DNA of 64,000 bases from Faecalibacterium sp. I3-3-33 (lineage in GTDB: Bacteria; Bacillota; Clostridia; Oscillospirales; Ruminococcaceae), in the NCBI RefSeq assembly GCF_023347295.1, contig NZ_CP094469.1:744001-808000 (forward strand), read 5' to 3'. Within the stretch, counting starts at the first letter, position 1, and every line of letters starts with the position of its first letter. A model generated the notes under the pieces. The model was given only the letters and a program-made list of their open reading frames with translations, made no database searches and was not told the DNA's origin. Below, piece by piece: positions 56,328-64,000 of this stretch. Both the position numbers and the translations under genes were made by a program.

Positions 56328-57193
56328 GTGAAGCTTGGAAGATCCGGTTCGGCACTGCAGGCACCAGCGACAGCTTTGCCGCCCAAGGCTACAAAAGCAG
56401 TCTGGATGTGCCGGAGTACACCGCAAAAATGGGACTGAACGCCTTTGAATACCAGTGCGGGCGCGGGGTGCGTCTGGGGCTGGACAAGGCTGCCCGCATG
56501 GCTGCCCTTGCCGCGGAGCGGGATATCCTGTTCAGCGTCCACGCACCTTATTATATCAGTATGTCCAGTCTGGAAGAGGACAAGCGGCTGAACAGCATCC
56601 AGTACCTGCTGCAAAGTGCAGCGGTGTGCCGGGCGCTGGGCGGCAGACGCATCATCTTCCATTCCGGCAGCTGCGGCAAGCAGAGCCGGGAGGCTGCGCT
56701 GGAAAAGGCGCTGGATACCATGCGCCGCGCTGTGGCTGCGCTGGACGAGGCGGGCTTTGGGGATATGACCCTGTGCCCGGAGACCATGGGCAAGGTGGGG
56801 CAGCTGGGCACGCTGGACGAGGTGCTGGCGCTGTGCGGCGTGGACAGCCGCATCACCCCCTGCATCGACTTCGGCCACCTGAACGCCCGCACGCTGGGCG
56901 GTATCCAGACCAAGGCGGACTATGCCGCCATTCTGGACCGTATGGCCGAGGTGCTGAGGGATGACCGTGCCCGGCAGTTCCATGTGCACTTTTCCCGCAT
57001 TGAGTACTCAGCGGGCGGCGAAAAGCGCCACTGGACCTTTGCCGATACTCAGTTCGGCCCGGAGCCCCAGCCCCTGATGGAGCTGCTGGCACAGCGGCAG
57101 CTGACCCCGGTGGTCATCTGCGAGAGCGCGGGCACACAGGCCGAGGACGCGCAGACGATGCAGCAAATGTACCGCGCAGCGCGGAATGTGTAA
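56324..57193 (+). CDS. TIM-barrel protein of the endonuclease IV/xylose isomerase-like superfamily
   Basis: 289 aa. RFGTAGTSDSFAAQGYKSSL at the N-terminus, FSVHAPYYISMSSLEEDKRL (His ligand), RRIIFHSGSCGKQSREAAL, LCPETMGKVGQLGTLDEVL (Glu ligand), CIDFGHLNAR (Asp/His ligands) and FHVHFSRIEYS. The spacing of metal ligands fits AP endonuclease 2 family TIM barrels. True DNA-repair activity is not certain. Coupled to yqeG. Confidence 0.8.
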   Translation: MSEAWKIRFGTAGTSDSFAAQGYKSSLDVPEYTAKMGLNAFEYQCGRGVRLGLDKAARMAALAAERDILFSVHAPYYISMSSLEEDKRLNSIQYLLQSAAVCRALGGRRIIFHSGSCGKQSREAALEKALDTMRRAVAALDEAGFGDMTLCPETMGKVGQLGTLDEVLALCGVDSRITPCIDFGHLNARTLGGIQTKADYAAILDRMAEVLRDDRARQFHVHFSRIEYSAGGEKRHWTFADTQFGPEPQPLMELLAQRQLTPVVICESAGTQAEDAQTMQQMYRAARNV

Positions 57194-57232
57194 AAAATTT
57201 TGTGTTTTTATCGTCTTTTTTGCCCAAACCCC

Positions 57233-57261
57233 TTGCCAAACCGGGGCAGATTGGGTAAAAT
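57233..57261 (+). promoter_or_regulatory. Promoter of efp
   Basis: TTGCCA (57233-57238), 17-nt spacer, TAAAAT (57256-57261). Confidence 0.75.
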
Positions 57262-57312
57262 AAATAGAGATATGCGTTAAGCATCTGAGATTAAATTTAT
57301 GGAGGAATTCCT

Positions 57313-57870
57313 ATGATTTCTGCAGGCGAGTTTCGCAATGGCGTGACCTTTGAGCAGGACGGCCAGGTTCTTCAGGTCGTTGAGTTCCAGCACGTCAAGC
57401 CCGGCAAGGGCGCTGCCTTTGTCCGTACCAAGACCAAGAACGTTATCACCGGCTCTGTGGTCGAGACCAGCTACAACCCCACCGCAAAGTTCCCGCAGGC
57501 TTTCATCGAGCGTAAGGACGTGACTTACAGCTACGAGGATGGCGACCTGTACCACTTCATGGACAACGAGACCTACGATGACATCCCCGTCAACGCAGCC
57601 GATGTGCCCGATAACTTCAAGTTCTGCAAGGAGAACGAGCTGTGCAAGCTGCTGAGTTACAAGGGCAAGGTGTTCAGCGTCGAGATCCCCAACTTCATCG
57701 AGCTGGAAGTCACCCAGACCGAGCCGGGTGTCAAGGGCAACACTGCTACCAACACCCTGAAGCCCGCTACCGTTGAGACTGGCGCCGAGATCCGTGTGCC
57801 TCTGTTCATCAACGAGGGCGATCACATCCGCATCGATACCCGCACCGGCGAGTATATGGAGCGCGTCTGA
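57313..57870 (+). CDS. efp: Elongation factor P
   Basis: 185 aa, full length. N-terminal KOW-like domain with [20 protein letters not shown]; Lys32 is at the tip that is modified in many bacteria. Then two OB folds, with the C-terminal [20 protein letters not shown] and [17 protein letters not shown]. Relieves polyproline stalling. AGGAGG precedes the ATG. Confidence 0.97.
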   Translation: MISAGEFRNGVTFEQDGQVLQVVEFQHVKPGKGAAFVRTKTKNVITGSVVETSYNPTAKFPQAFIERKDVTYSYEDGDLYHFMDNETYDDIPVNAADVPDNFKFCKENELCKLLSYKGKVFSVEIPNFIELEVTQTEPGVKGNTATNTLKPATVETGAEIRVPLFINEGDHIRIDTRTGEYMERV

Positions 57871-57892
57871 TCATTTGTCGCATACCGGGCAG

Positions 57893-57915
57893 CGGGCAAC
57901 CGTTTGCCCGGTTTT
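57893..57915 (+). terminator. Hairpin after efp
   Basis: CGGGCAA (57893-57899) with TTGCCCG (57904-57910), then TTTT. Likely partial termination before the CD1247-type gene. Confidence 0.6.
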
Positions 57916-57942
57916 GTATTATAAGTTAGGAGGGCATTTCAG

Positions 57943-58506
57943 ATGGAACTGAACAAGAAAGCAGCCTACCTGCAGGGCTTAGTGGACGGTCTGGGCGTGG
58001 ATGAGAGCACCAAAGAGGGCAAGATCATCAAGGCCATGGCCGCGCTGCTGGGCGAGATGGCCGATGCCATTGCCGCCATGGACGAGGATCTGACCCAAGC
58101 CTACGACCAGATCAACGATCTGAGCGAGGAGCTGGAGGATCTGGAAGCCGACCTGTACGAGGACGAGGATGCCGAGGACGAGGACGACGAGGATGAGGAT
58201 GCGGGAGATGACGACATCGCCAGCGAGCCCTTCTACGAGGTAGCCTGCCCCGCCTGCGGCGAGACCGTCTACGTCAGCGAGGATGATCTGGATGCAGGCG
58301 AAGCCAACTGCGCCCACTGCGGTGTGACCTTTGAGGTCGCACTGGAAGGTGACGAGGACGAAGCCAAGGACGCCCCCGTGCAGTACGAAGTGACCTGCCC
58401 CGCCTGCGGAAAGACCGCCGTATTTGAGGAGGATGAGCTGCTGGACGGCGCACCCAAGTGCCCCAACTGCGGCGAGCCGCTGGACTTTGAGGTGACCGAG
58501 GAGTAA
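57943..58506 (+). CDS. CD1247 N-terminal domain-type acidic zinc-ribbon protein
   Basis: 187 aa. N-terminal helical domain KAAYLQGLVDGLGVDESTKE, recognised from CD1247-type proteins; a strongly acidic linker (about residues 65-92, Glu/Asp runs); two C-terminal zinc ribbons: CPACGETVYV with CAHCGVTFEV, and CPACGKTAVF with CPNCGEPLDF. Cytosolic; function unknown. Follows efp after 72 nt, probably on the same transcript. Confidence 0.85.
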   Translation: MELNKKAAYLQGLVDGLGVDESTKEGKIIKAMAALLGEMADAIAAMDEDLTQAYDQINDLSEELEDLEADLYEDEDAEDEDDEDEDAGDDDIASEPFYEVACPACGETVYVSEDDLDAGEANCAHCGVTFEVALEGDEDEAKDAPVQYEVTCPACGKTAVFEEDELLDGAPKCPNCGEPLDFEVTEE

Positions 58507-58511
58507 ATGCT

Positions 58512-58685
58512 TCTCTTGTGAAAATGGGATCCAGAAAATAACGCCTTTTGCTGCTGATGCTGTTTTCCTTTACGACCCTACCGTGAAAAGGCAATTTTGG
58601 AAAATCCGCAGATTTTCCAAAATTGCAATTTAAAACAAAATTCCTATGAATATGGCCAAAGCGTACGCGGAGGCCATTTCCAATC
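58512..58685 (+). repeat. CGCA-loop dispersed repeat, copy E
   Basis: Begins with an extra cap-like fragment (CTTGTGAAAATGGG, about 58514-58528), as though one copy was inserted in another. Hairpin GCAATTTTGGAAAATC (58591-58606) - CGCA - GATTTTCCAAAATTGC (58611-58626). The 3' domain (58638-58684) keeps ATGGCC/GGCCAT; the CCGCT helix is degraded to CCTAT. Confidence 0.82.
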
Positions 58686-58690
58686 GTCCT

Positions 58691-58734
58691 TATAAAAACG
58701 CAATGCCGGGCAGTCCGCAGACTGTCCGGCATTG
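58691..58734 (-). terminator. Terminator of the 58751 gene, with a CGCA loop
   Basis: CAATGCCGGGCAGTC (58701-58715) - CGCA - GACTGTCCGGCATTG (58720-58734), one G-U pair. On minus it follows the stop at 58751 and is followed by a U-run (CGTTTTTATA). The loop is the same as in the repeat hairpins. Confidence 0.8.
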
Positions 58735-58750
58735 TTCATTTTAACTTGTT

Positions 58751-59038
58751 TCAGCGGTTCTCGTTGGCCTTCTGCAGCCAGATGCCGCCAATGTCCAGCG
58801 CATTGTACAGGCCGTGCTTGGTGGTCTGACGCGCTACGCGCTCCTGCGGAGCCTTGGTGGTATCGGTAGAAAGCAACATCAGGTGCACCTTGTCGGCTAC
58901 CTGCTGCTCGCCCACCGGGGTGGTGGTCAGGATCTGCAGATACAGCACATAGGGATCGGTCATGCTGCCGTAATACAGCTCGTTGTCCTTGCGGACGAGG
59001 GGCTTGCCTTTATAAGTCAGTTTCGGTGTAAATGCCAT
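58751..59038 (-). CDS. Small conserved-looking protein of unknown function
   Basis: 95 aa with GGGAGG ten nt before the ATG, and its own terminator. Soluble, mixed alpha/beta composition: FTPKLTYKGKPLVRKDNELY, then GSMTDPYVLYLQILTTTPVG and ARQTTKHGLYNALDIGGIWL. No family recognised. Divergent from the SGNH hydrolase gene. Confidence 0.75.
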   Translation of the reverse strand: MAFTPKLTYKGKPLVRKDNELYYGSMTDPYVLYLQILTTTPVGEQQVADKVHLMLLSTDTTKAPQERVARQTTKHGLYNALDIGGIWLQKANENR

Positions 59039-59186
59039 CGTGAAAGCCTCCCTGTCGTTTGATTCATCTTAGTATAACACATCCTGCCTATGGGATGCAA
59101 GCGTTTGAGGCAGTGCACTGTCAGTTTTGCACCAAAACTGCCCCGCACCGTGCAAAACCGGCGGCACATTTTTGGCAAATGGGGCT

Positions 59187-59214
59187 TGCCGTTGGGTGCA
59201 GTTATGCTATACTA
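59187..59214 (+). promoter_or_regulatory. Promoter of the SGNH hydrolase gene
   Basis: TTGCCG (59187-59192), 16-nt spacer, TATACT (59209-59214). Confidence 0.65.
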
Positions 59215-59259
59215 TAAATAGAACAGCCCGCATTCCGGGCCGGAAGTGAGGGAACGACA

Positions 59260-60159
59260 ATGGCAGATTATCAGGAATACCGGCGGCGCATCCTGCACCG
59301 GCGCTGGCGCAGGGTGTTTATCATCGTTGCCCTTCTGGCGCTGGTGGCTCTGCTGAGCGCCATCGGCATTCTGTGGAAGGTGCTGCACCGGGAGCGCGTG
59401 GATACCGCCCTGAGCCAGAACACCATTCTGCGGCAGGTGACTACGGACAACACATGGAACACGGTCAGCTATCCGTTGGCGCGGCAGCTCCGGGTGCAGA
59501 CGCTGGAGGGCAGCACGGAAACGGCGCTGGACTTCCGCATGGCGGCGCTGCCGGCCAGCGCTCCGGTGGAAAAAAGCTGGTTTGCGCAGGCCAGCTTTGT
59601 GGGCGACAGCCTGACACAGGGGCTGCAGATCTACGATACCGGCCTGCCCGGGGCGCAGTTCTGCGCCTATAAAGGGGTAGGCCCCAACGCCTTTGTCAAC
59701 GGAACCAGCTGCAAGCGGGTGGACGGCGTGGCAGAGATCCCGCTGGACGCCTTGACCGCCCAGCAGCCCAAGGCCGTTTATGTGCTGCTGGGCAGCAACG
59801 TGCTGGGGCGGGACACCGATTACACCAGCTTTTTGACCTACTACCGTCTGATGCTGGATATGATCAGTCAGGCGCTGCCGGATGCAAAGATCTATGTGCA
59901 GTCTATCACGCCGGTACGGCCGGAGGTGAGCGCACAGGAAAACCACGCGGGACTGAATCGCGATCGCCTGTGCCGCATCAACAACGAGCTGGCCGCCATT
60001 GCACTGGAAAAGGACTGCTATTTCCTCAACCTGTGGGAGGTGCTGGCGGACGAAAACGGCGACCTGATCGAAAGCTATGCCCAGTCGGACGGCTACCACA
60101 TCAAGCCGGAGGGCTACGCCGCATGGGTGGACTACCTTTGCAGCCACACAATGGAGTAA
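59260..60159 (+). CDS. Membrane-anchored SGNH/GDSL hydrolase
   Basis: 299 aa. Basic N-terminus, one membrane helix (about 19-40), so the catalytic domain lies outside the cell. Block I FVGDSLTQGLQ with nucleophile Ser117; block III AVYVLLGSNVLG; C-terminal Ser-Asp-x-x-His block QSDGYHIKPEGY. Probably a wall-polymer or carbohydrate esterase; substrate unknown. Good RBS and terminator, single-gene unit. Confidence 0.85.
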   Translation: MADYQEYRRRILHRRWRRVFIIVALLALVALLSAIGILWKVLHRERVDTALSQNTILRQVTTDNTWNTVSYPLARQLRVQTLEGSTETALDFRMAALPASAPVEKSWFAQASFVGDSLTQGLQIYDTGLPGAQFCAYKGVGPNAFVNGTSCKRVDGVAEIPLDALTAQQPKAVYVLLGSNVLGRDTDYTSFLTYYRLMLDMISQALPDAKIYVQSITPVRPEVSAQENHAGLNRDRLCRINNELAAIALEKDCYFLNLWEVLADENGDLIESYAQSDGYHIKPEGYAAWVDYLCSHTME

Positions 60160-60168
60160 AAAAACACA

Positions 60169-60204
60169 AAAGGCTGTTGCACGGGGATTTGTGCAGCAGC
60201 CTTT
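60169..60204 (+). terminator. Terminator of the SGNH hydrolase gene
   Basis: AAAGGCTGTTGCAC (60169-60182) pairs with GTGCAGCAGCCTTT (60191-60204), one G-U pair. Confidence 0.75.
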
Positions 60205-60217
60205 CTTGCTGTGTGGG

Positions 60218-60345
60218 ACGATTTGGAATGCCCTCTGCGTTGCTTTGGGCATCTTCAGCGGAAAAATTATTTTATATTTCGCGTTTGTCGCGCCCTGCGG
60301 GGCGCGACAAACGCATTTTCACAGTAGGAGCTGTTTCCGGTGGTA
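60218..60345 (-). repeat. CGCA-loop dispersed repeat, copy F1
   Basis: Minus-oriented copy. Hairpin GCGTTTGTCGCGCCC (60281-60295) / GGGCGCGACAAACGC (60300-60314), loop CGCA on its own strand; arms nearly equal those of C1. In the 3' domain (60218-60267) helix 2 reads ATGCCC/GGGCAT, a compensated change. Confidence 0.83.
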
Positions 60346-60346
60346 C

Positions 60347-60461
60347 CTTTTTCCGTGAAAAAAGTGGTTCAGAAACGTCCGCAGACGTTTCTGAACCACG
60401 ATCATAAAACTAAAATACCTTGATTTATGGTCAGAGCGAAGCGGAGACCATCAAAATCGTT
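60347..60461 (+). repeat. CGCA-loop dispersed repeat, copy F2
   Basis: Plus-oriented partner facing F1. Hairpin GTGGTTCAGAAACGTC (60364-60379) - CGCA - GACGTTTCTGAACCAC (60384-60399). 3' domain (60420-60461) with helix 2 ATGGTC/GACCAT (compensated); helix 1 is lost. Confidence 0.83.
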
Positions 60462-60490
60462 TTGCTGCAAAAAGGGCTGAGAGCGCCAGC

Positions 60491-62152
60491 TCAGAACAGA
60501 CCGGTGACCTTGCCGTCGGCATCCACATCGATGTTCACGGCGGCGGGCTTTTTGGGCAGGCCGGGCATGGTCATGATGTTGCCGCAGATGACGACCACGA
60601 AGCCAGCACCGGCGGCCAGACGCACCTCGCGTACCTCCATGGTAAAGCCGGTGGGGGCACCGGTCAGCTTGGCGTTGTCGCTGAAGCTGTACTGGGTCTT
60701 GGCAATGCAGACGGGCAGGTTGCCATAGCCCATCTCGGTCAGCTCGGCCAGCGTCTTGCTGGCGGCGGCGCTGTAATTCACGCCGTCGGCGCGGTAGATC
60801 TTGGTGGCAATGGCGTTGATCTTGTCCTTCAGGGGCATCTCCAGCGGGTAGGTGTACTGGATGGGACGATCCTCCAGGATCTCCAGCACCTTCTCAGCCA
60901 GTGCCTTGCCGCCCTCGCCGCCCTTGGCGAACACCTCGCTCAGCACGCAGGGCACGCCCTGCTCGGCGCAGACCTGCTCCACATAAGCCTGCTCCTCGGC
61001 GGTATCGGTGGGGAAGGCGTTGATGGCAACCACCACCGGCAGACCGAAGCCATTCTTCAGGTTGTCGATGTGACGGATCAGGTTGGAGGCACCGGCCTTG
61101 ACAGCCTCGAGATTGGGCTGGTTCAGGTCAGCCTTGGCTACGCCGCCGTGGCTCTTGAGGGCACGCACGGTAGCCACCAGCACACAGGCAGAGGGGGCAA
61201 TGCCGGCGTAGCGGCACTTGATATCCAAGAACTTCTCCGCACCCAGATCGGCGCCGAAGCCTGCCTCGGTAATGGTATAGTCTGCCAGCGAGAGGCTGAG
61301 CTTGGTGGCCAGCACGCTGTTGCAGCCGTGGGCAATGTTGGCAAAGGGGCCGCCGTGGATGATGGCGGGGTTGTTTTCCAGTGTCTGCACAAGGTTCGGG
61401 TCCAGTGCATCCTTCAGCAGGGCGGTCATGGCACCGGCTGCGCCGATCTCACCGGCAGTCACCGGCTTGCCATCGTAGGTGTAGGCGCACACGATGCGGG
61501 ACAGCCGCTCTTTCAGGTCGGAGATGCTGGTGGCAAGGCAGAAGATGGCCATGACTTCGCTGGCCACAGTAATGTCAAAGCCGTCCTCGCGGGGGGTGCC
61601 GTTCACCTTGCCGCCCAGACCGTCCACGATGAACCGCAGCTGCCGGTCGTTCATGTCCATGCAGCGCTTCCAAGTGATGCGGCGGGGGTCGATGTTCAGC
61701 GGGTTGCCCTGCTGGATGCTGTTGTCGATCATGGCAGCCAGCAGGTTGTTGGCGGTGCCAATGGCGTGCAGGTCGCCGGTAAAGTGCAGGTTGATGTCCT
61801 CCATGGGCACCACCTGTGCGTAGCCGCCGCCGGCAGCGCCGCCCTTTACGCCGAACACGGGGCCAAGGCTGGGCTCGCGCAGGCAGAGCATGGTCTTTTT
61901 GCCCAGCGCGTTCATGGCATCGGCCAGACCTACGCTGGTGGTGGTCTTGCCCTCACCGGCAGGGGTGGGGCTGATGGCGGTGACAAGGATCAGCTTGCCC
62001 TGCTTTTTGGCGTTGTGGATCAGCCGGTGGTCGATCTTGGCCTTGTAGCGGCCATAGGGAATCACACTTTCCTCCTCCAGACCCAGCTGGGCTGCGATCT
62101 GGGTAATCGGCTTCATTTTAGCTTCCTGCGCGATCTCGATATCGGTCTTCAT
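60491..62152 (-). CDS. fhs: Formate-tetrahydrofolate ligase
   Basis: 553 aa from 62152, preceded by AAGGAGGA. The open frame extends upstream, but that part is riboswitch sequence. P-loop [94 protein letters not shown]. Makes 10-formyl-THF from formate, THF and ATP for purine synthesis and one-carbon flux. Controlled by the ZTP-type riboswitch upstream. Confidence 0.96.
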   Translation of the reverse strand: MKTDIEIAQEAKMKPITQIAAQLGLEEESVIPYGRYKAKIDHRLIHNAKKQGKLILVTAISPTPAGEGKTTTSVGLADAMNALGKKTMLCLREPSLGPVFGVKGGAAGGGYAQVVPMEDINLHFTGDLHAIGTANNLLAAMIDNSIQQGNPLNIDPRRITWKRCMDMNDRQLRFIVDGLGGKVNGTPREDGFDITVASEVMAIFCLATSISDLKERLSRIVCAYTYDGKPVTAGEIGAAGAMTALLKDALDPNLVQTLENNPAIIHGGPFANIAHGCNSVLATKLSLSLADYTITEAGFGADLGAEKFLDIKCRYAGIAPSACVLVATVRALKSHGGVAKADLNQPNLEAVKAGASNLIRHIDNLKNGFGLPVVVAINAFPTDTAEEQAYVEQVCAEQGVPCVLSEVFAKGGEGGKALAEKVLEILEDRPIQYTYPLEMPLKDKINAIATKIYRADGVNYSAAASKTLAELTEMGYGNLPVCIAKTQYSFSDNAKLTGAPTGFTMEVREVRLAAGAGFVVVICGNIMTMPGLPKKPAAVNIDVDADGKVTGLF

Positions 62153-62173
62153 ACAGACATCCTCCTTGATAGC

Positions 62174-62293
62174 AAAAAAAGGACAGCTTTGCGCAGCAAT
62201 TGCGCAAGGCTGCCCAGACGGTCGGCATTGACATCCCATGCATCCCTGCACTGTGGTGCTCCACAAGGTTCCGTCAGCAGGGATGCGGTCTAT
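62174..62293 (-). promoter_or_regulatory. ZTP (pfl-type) riboswitch with terminator, upstream of fhs
   Basis: Minus strand. Helix GCATCCCTGC (62286-62277) / GCAGGGATGC (62249-62240) encloses a TGTGG/CCACA hairpin. Downstream is the family hallmark CCGTCTGGGCA (62221-62211). The terminator starts inside this motif: GGGCAGC-c-TTGCGCA (62215-62201) with TGCGCAA-a-GCTGTCC (62195-62181), then U7 (62180-62174). Ligand binding to the aptamer would sequester CTGGGCA and allow read-through. ZTP/ZMP signals folate shortage, fitting fhs. Confidence 0.82.
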
Positions 62294-62299
62294 GCTGTA

Positions 62300-62329
62300 A
62301 AGATAGCACACCACCGGGGTGTTTGTCAA
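62300..62329 (-). promoter_or_regulatory. Promoter of the ZTP riboswitch-fhs unit
   Basis: On minus, TTGACA (62329-62324), 18-nt spacer, TATCTT (62305-62300). Confidence 0.7.
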
Positions 62330-62371
62330 GGAGGTACAGTTACAAAAATCACCCATAAATGCAGAAAATTT

Positions 62372-62400
62372 TTGCGTTATCCAAGGGTTTGTGCTATACT
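62372..62400 (+). promoter_or_regulatory. Promoter of the cysteine desulfurase gene
   Basis: TTGCGT (62372-62377), 17-nt spacer, TATACT (62395-62400), divergent from the fhs promoter. Confidence 0.65.
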
Positions 62401-62448
62401 TATTCTGGGTTATTATGAAAACAACGACAGAAAGCAGGAAATCCGTTT

Positions 62449-63600
62449 ATGCTGCAAAACCCTCAGTTACATTATCTGGACAACGCGGCCACCACCATCG
62501 TAGCGCCGGAGGTGGCGGACGTTATCGACAAGGCCATGCGGGAGCACTGGGCAAACCCTTCCAGCCTGTACGGCCCGGGCGCGCGCAGTGAAGAAGCCCT
62601 GAACGCCGCCCGCGCCGCCGTGGCGCGCACGCTGGGCTGCAAAAGCCGGGAGCTGTACTTTACCTCCTGCGGCAGCGAGAGCAACAATCTGGCGCTGCTG
62701 GGCGCGGTGCAGACCCGCACCTTCGGCAAGGGCATCGTGGTGTCCGGCTTCGAGCACCCCAGCGTGCAGCGGCCGCTGGAGCGGCTGGCAAAGCAGGGCT
62801 ACGACGTTACCGTGGTAGCACCCCGGGCAGACGGCACGCTGGACATTGCCGCCATGCTGGAGCGGGTGGACAAAAACACCATCCTTGTAGCCTGCATGAT
62901 GGTGAACAACGAGATCGGCACCCGCAACGATGTGGAGCGCCTTGCCGCCGAGGTAAAGCGCCGCAACAGCCGCACCATCGTCCATGTGGACGCAGTGCAG
63001 GCGTGGATGCGTGTGCCCATCAAGTTGGACAACATCGATACACTCTCGGTGAGCGGCCACAAGATCCATGCCCCCAAGGGCATTGGTGCGCTCTACCTTT
63101 CCGACCGGCTGGTGCAGGCCTTCCAGCCGCCCTATCTGGGCGGCGAGCAGGAGCGGCAGATGCGTCCCGGCACCGAAAACCTGCCCTACGCCATGGGTCT
63201 GGCCGCAGCGGCCACCCGTCTGGCAAAGACCATGAAGAGCCGGGACACCGCCATGCGTGCGCTGAACCGGCAGCTGAGGGAGGGGCTGAAAGCCTTCCCG
63301 GAGGTGGTCATCAACAGCCCGGAGAACGCCGTGCCCGAGGTGCTGAACTTCAGCGAGATGTGCATCAAGAGCGAGACGATGCTGGCTTTTCTGGCCGAGG
63401 AGCAGATCTACGTTTCCTCCGCCAGTGCCTGCGGGCGCGGTCAGCCCAGCCACACGCTGGCAGCCATGGGGCGCGACCCGCTTGCCATCGATACCGCCAT
63501 CCGGGTGTCCTTCTGCGCCGACAACACCCCGGAGGATGTGGACGCCTTCCTCAACCGCTTCGAGAACGGCATGAAGCACCTGCAGAAGATCAGAAAGTAA
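62449..63600 (+). CDS. Cysteine desulfurase (NifS/IscS-like)
   Basis: 383 aa. Fold-type I PLP enzyme: LHYLDNAATTIVAPEVADVI, FTSCGSESNNLALLG, MMVNNEIGTRNDVERL, HVDAVQAW, Schiff-base Lys205 in LSVSGHKIHAPKGIGALYL, and active-site Cys328 in SSASACGRGQPSH. Supplies persulfide sulfur. Because thiI follows, it likely serves s4U8 tRNA synthesis, as in the Bacillus NifZ-ThiI pair, but iron-sulfur or other roles are possible. Confidence 0.93.
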   Translation: MLQNPQLHYLDNAATTIVAPEVADVIDKAMREHWANPSSLYGPGARSEEALNAARAAVARTLGCKSRELYFTSCGSESNNLALLGAVQTRTFGKGIVVSGFEHPSVQRPLERLAKQGYDVTVVAPRADGTLDIAAMLERVDKNTILVACMMVNNEIGTRNDVERLAAEVKRRNSRTIVHVDAVQAWMRVPIKLDNIDTLSVSGHKIHAPKGIGALYLSDRLVQAFQPPYLGGEQERQMRPGTENLPYAMGLAAAATRLAKTMKSRDTAMRALNRQLREGLKAFPEVVINSPENAVPEVLNFSEMCIKSETMLAFLAEEQIYVSSASACGRGQPSHTLAAMGRDPLAIDTAIRVSFCADNTPEDVDAFLNRFENGMKHLQKIRK

Positions 63601-63628
63601 AAACTGAAGCCGCAGAACGGCTGACAGC

Positions 63629-63721
63629 TTTCTCTTCGGACACGAATCGGGCCATTCCATCGCCCGCCCTATTGCCCTGCGGGCAACAGGGTCCCACCCC
63701 AGCGGACGGTCCTCAGAGAAA
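63629..63721 (-). repeat. 93-bp repeat module, second copy (inverted)
   Basis: Exact reverse complement of 48795-48887 by eye. Flanks AGAACGGCTGACAG (63614-63627) and CTGTCAGCCGTTCT (63722-63735) form a perfect 14-bp stem unrelated in sequence to that of the other copy. Confidence 0.85.
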
Positions 63722-63749
63722 CTGTCAGCCGTTCTATGGGAAGATGCAG

Positions 63750-63877
63750 TTTGCCTGCGCGACCCCAATGCGTGAAAGGGTGAATGGAAAATGACCGCAG
63801 TCATTTTCCATTCACAGATAAAAATAATTCATCCGCTGAATATGGCCAGAGCGAAAGCGGAGGCCATTATAAATCCC
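63750..63877 (+). repeat. CGCA-loop dispersed repeat, copy H
   Basis: Cap CGACCCCAATGCGTGAAAGG; hairpin GTGAATGGAAAATGAC (63780-63795) - CGCA - GTCATTTTCCATTCAC (63800-63815); 3' domain (63831-63876) with CCGCT/AGCGG and ATGGCC/GGCCAT intact. Ends just before the thiI ribosome site. Confidence 0.86.
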
Positions 63878-63898
63878 ACATCAGGAGATGCAACATTT

Positions 63899-64000
63899 AT
63901 GAAGGAAATTATTATGGGCTATCAGGGCGAGATGTCCCTGAAAGGCCTCAATCGCAACCAGTTCGAAGCAGCCATGATGAAGATCCTGCGCTACCGCCTT
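63899..64000 (+). CDS. thiI: tRNA 4-thiouridine synthase ThiI, N-terminus (cut by window end)
   Basis: 34 codons visible: MKEIIMGYQGEMSLKGLNRN followed by QFEAAMMKILRYRL. This matches the ThiI start (KEIIxxxYGExxLKGxNR). AGGAGA lies 10 nt upstream. Continues beyond 64000. Confidence 0.88.
   Translation, partial: MKEIIMGYQGEMSLKGLNRNQFEAAMMKILRYRL

Noticed and set aside
62153..62356. N-terminal extension of Fhs
   Set aside because: The upstream in-frame residues are encoded by the riboswitch and promoter. The ATG at 62152 has AAGGAGGA.

Overview
This 64 kb chromosomal segment is GC-rich, with dense, short-spaced genes. Gene content (AddAB, SbcCD, SMC, RNase III, TrmFO, YqeK, YqeG, CD1247-type protein, SpoIIR, ZTP riboswitch on fhs) and the GC-rich codon use point to a Clostridia-type Firmicute of the Oscillospiraceae/Ruminococcaceae. 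The intergenic repeats suggest a Faecalibacterium-like genome, but that is inference. I see no rRNA, tRNA, CRISPR array, transposase or prophage genes.

Left part (1-7.1 kb): the tail of an unrecognised gene and its terminator come first. A divergent locus follows. A secreted Tp47-domain protein (minus) faces an operon of two methyltransferases, a DUF6796-type membrane protein and three ATC-hydrolase-like proteins (plus). Three GTTAG-N6-CTAAY palindromes resembling DtxR/IdeR boxes lie downstream of the two facing promoters. An mgtE magnesium channel closes this part.

7.6-34.3 kb: a MATE exporter, exonuclease III, a COG2426 membrane protein, PepV and DUF3842 run on plus. A minus block holds an HD protein, YdbC, a Pro-rich unknown, SbcC-SbcD, a peptidoglycan-binding protein, SpoIIR and the UPF0210/ACT pair. 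Lrp-aminotransferase-IspE-DUF378 follow on plus. A structured non-coding RNA candidate lies between a TlpA-like protein gene and a DUF1292 gene on minus. Then come a cyclophilin lipoprotein, RuvX, and the AddB-AddA helicase-nuclease.

34.6-58.5 kb: a long plus-strand housekeeping run. It begins with infC-rpmI-rplT (ATT start, leader attenuator) and continues with an rRNA methyltransferase, dprA, topA, trmFO, plsX, rnc, smc, ftsY, rdgB, yhbY, nadD, yqeK, an LCP protein, rsfS, leuS, rpsU (58 aa), yqeG, a TIM-barrel protein, efp and a CD1247-type acidic zinc-ribbon protein. Most of these serve translation, RNA maturation, chromosome maintenance and envelope assembly.

58.7-64 kb: a small unknown (minus), a membrane-anchored SGNH hydrolase, fhs behind a ZTP-type riboswitch (minus), a cysteine desulfurase and the start of thiI.

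The most unusual feature is a dispersed intergenic repeat with nine copies in 64 kb. Each copy has a 15-16 bp hairpin whose arms differ between copies but are perfectly self-complementary around a constant CGCA loop (TGCA in one). A 3' domain follows that can fold as a pseudoknot, with compensatory base changes between copies. Two copies also carry an identical 93-bp module in opposite orientations inside non-homologous palindromic flanks. This looks like a structure-selected, possibly mobile, RNA or single-stranded DNA element.
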